From Lanius collurio (lineage: Eukaryota; Chordata; Aves; Passeriformes; Laniidae), in assembly GCA_020086605.1 (NCBI GenBank), contig JACBWW010000018.1, forward strand, positions 12,183,252 through 12,247,251: a stretch of DNA of 64,000 nt. Reading direction: 5' to 3'. Of the stretch, positions 62,893 to 64,000 are shown in pieces. Both the position numbers and the translations under genes were made by a program. How positions within the stretch are numbered: position 1 is the stretch's first letter; every line of letters begins with the position of its first letter. The notes under the pieces are model-generated. The model did no database searches, had not been told where the DNA came from, and saw nothing but the letters and a program-made list of their open reading frames with translations.

Positions 62893-64000
62893 TAATCTAT
62901 GGGCCAGCTGCTTCAAAGCATGAAAGTCATGGCTAAAATCTACTCTGTAGAAAAGTGGATGAATACTGCTGCTTCTCTCAGCAAAATTTGTTGTTGAGGC
63001 CAATTAGAAAGTGTTACCTGTTAAGACTGATGGAGTTATAATTTCTCCCACCCTGTCAAAAAAGTGCAGGCAATGGTTTTGCACTGCCTCCTCCAGTGTC
63101 TAGCAATGCCCCCCTGCTTCAGCTCTCCCCTCACTCTGTGTATTCACACTCCTCTTCCCCAGGGCAGGGTGAAGGAGAGAGAAGTCTCCCCATTCCCTCA
63201 GAAGTGCTTTATGTGCTCCTAGAAGACAGGCTGCCATCTGGCCTAATGAGCTTTGGAACAAACTGCTTTTAAGATAACTTTCCTTTACCTGCGGCGACGC
63301 TCCTTTGGTGGTTGTTTACTGGCACCCCGGCCATTTAGGCTGTAGTTTAAGATGCATCACAGTTGTTGGTTTTTTTCCCCTAGAAATATCAGTGTAGGTA
63401 GTGCTTTCCAATAAGTGGACATTAATTCATGCTGAATTACAGTGGGATTCCCAAGAAACTACATATGAATACTGAAAGAAATCATTATGATTAATGATAT
63501 AATTTATATGTGCATGTTGATGAAAGAATCATAATCTAGACTAAATTAGTAGAGATTTATGTACTAATAATTTTGTTCTGCTCTAAGGTCCAGATGAAAA
63601 CCAACTAAGTGATGTTGTATTGACAGCAGTTCATATTAGCATATCTTAAAGGGATGGTATAACTGTACCTAATAAACAATCTCTAATGCCTATTAACTCC
63701 AATTCACTTTCCTTCCCCACTCAATCTATATTTATGGCATTGATAGGAATAAGGTTTCATCCCTTTCATCTTCACCTAAGCACCAAAGAGTCGATGTGGA
63801 TGAGATGACTGAAAACATTTAAACAGAAATAACAGCCTTTTAAGAGAGAAAAGTAAATGAACTGACCCCATCCATCCATGTGCTCCTGAGGGTGTGAAGA
63901 TCGTGTGGCTGCATTGAAGGGAGAGGAATTCCATGCCTTGCAGGACAGCTGGTGCAGCTCTTCCCAGAGCCCCTGGTGCCCCTGGACAGTAGCACCCCCT
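62893..64000. other. Non-coding DNA to the window end
   Basis: Four CpGs lie in 40 bp at 63291-63329 in an otherwise CpG-poor stretch. The last 100 bp are GC-richer and may belong to a feature that continues past the window. No exon could be supported. Confidence 0.45.

Noticed and set aside
1..64000. CRISPR array, prokaryotic operon, phage or plasmid features
   Set aside because: No direct-repeat array, no ribosome binding sites, no dense long frames; composition and CR1 elements show vertebrate nuclear DNA.
1..64000. Endogenous retrovirus or LTR element
   Set aside because: No paired long terminal repeats, primer-binding site or retroviral protein blocks were recognised; the RT pieces are of non-LTR type.

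Overview
This window looks like vertebrate nuclear DNA, most probably from a bird. It is visibly AT-rich and CpG-poor, with many short homopolymer and simple-sequence runs, and stop codons interrupt every frame. The bird assignment rests on CR1 retrotransposon pieces: two 3' ends with the diagnostic ATTCTATGA-type terminus (507-580 minus, 61524-61587 plus) and one long reverse-transcriptase fragment (51290-52160 minus). A crocodilian or turtle source is less likely but not excluded by the sequence alone. I found no protein-coding exon, rRNA, tRNA or known small RNA that I can defend. The longest open frame is 168 codons, in a locally GC-richer patch, and resembles no family I recognise. The window is best read as a gene desert or part of a very large intron.

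Layout. 0-16.5 kb: mostly unique AT-rich DNA with a CR1 tail, two strong short inverted repeats (4208-4233, 9818-9846), a 31-bp unit duplication (7432-7504) and homopolymers. 16.9-20.3 kb: two old, heavily mutated CR1/L3-like LINE relics in the same orientation (minus). The first keeps, in the right order, an endonuclease block, a linker and a reverse-transcriptase block; the second keeps only a reverse-transcriptase part. 20.3-45 kb: unique sequence with candidate ancient repeat scraps near 23.8 and 31.1 kb, a GAT microsatellite, several hairpins, and patches with more CpG or clustered homeodomain-type motifs. 45-64 kb: three MIR-like SINE scraps, the CR1 reverse-transcriptase relic, a hAT-like terminal-repeat scrap, a 31-A tract, and a CpG-richer patch at 60.2-60.55 kb beside a homeodomain-site cluster at 59.9 kb.

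No genes work together here. What the window offers is (i) a fossil record of LINE/SINE insertion spanning very different ages, and (ii) several candidate regulatory elements that can only be judged by cross-species alignment. I did not find convincing evidence of a new biological system. Family assignments rest on remembered consensus features, not on a search.
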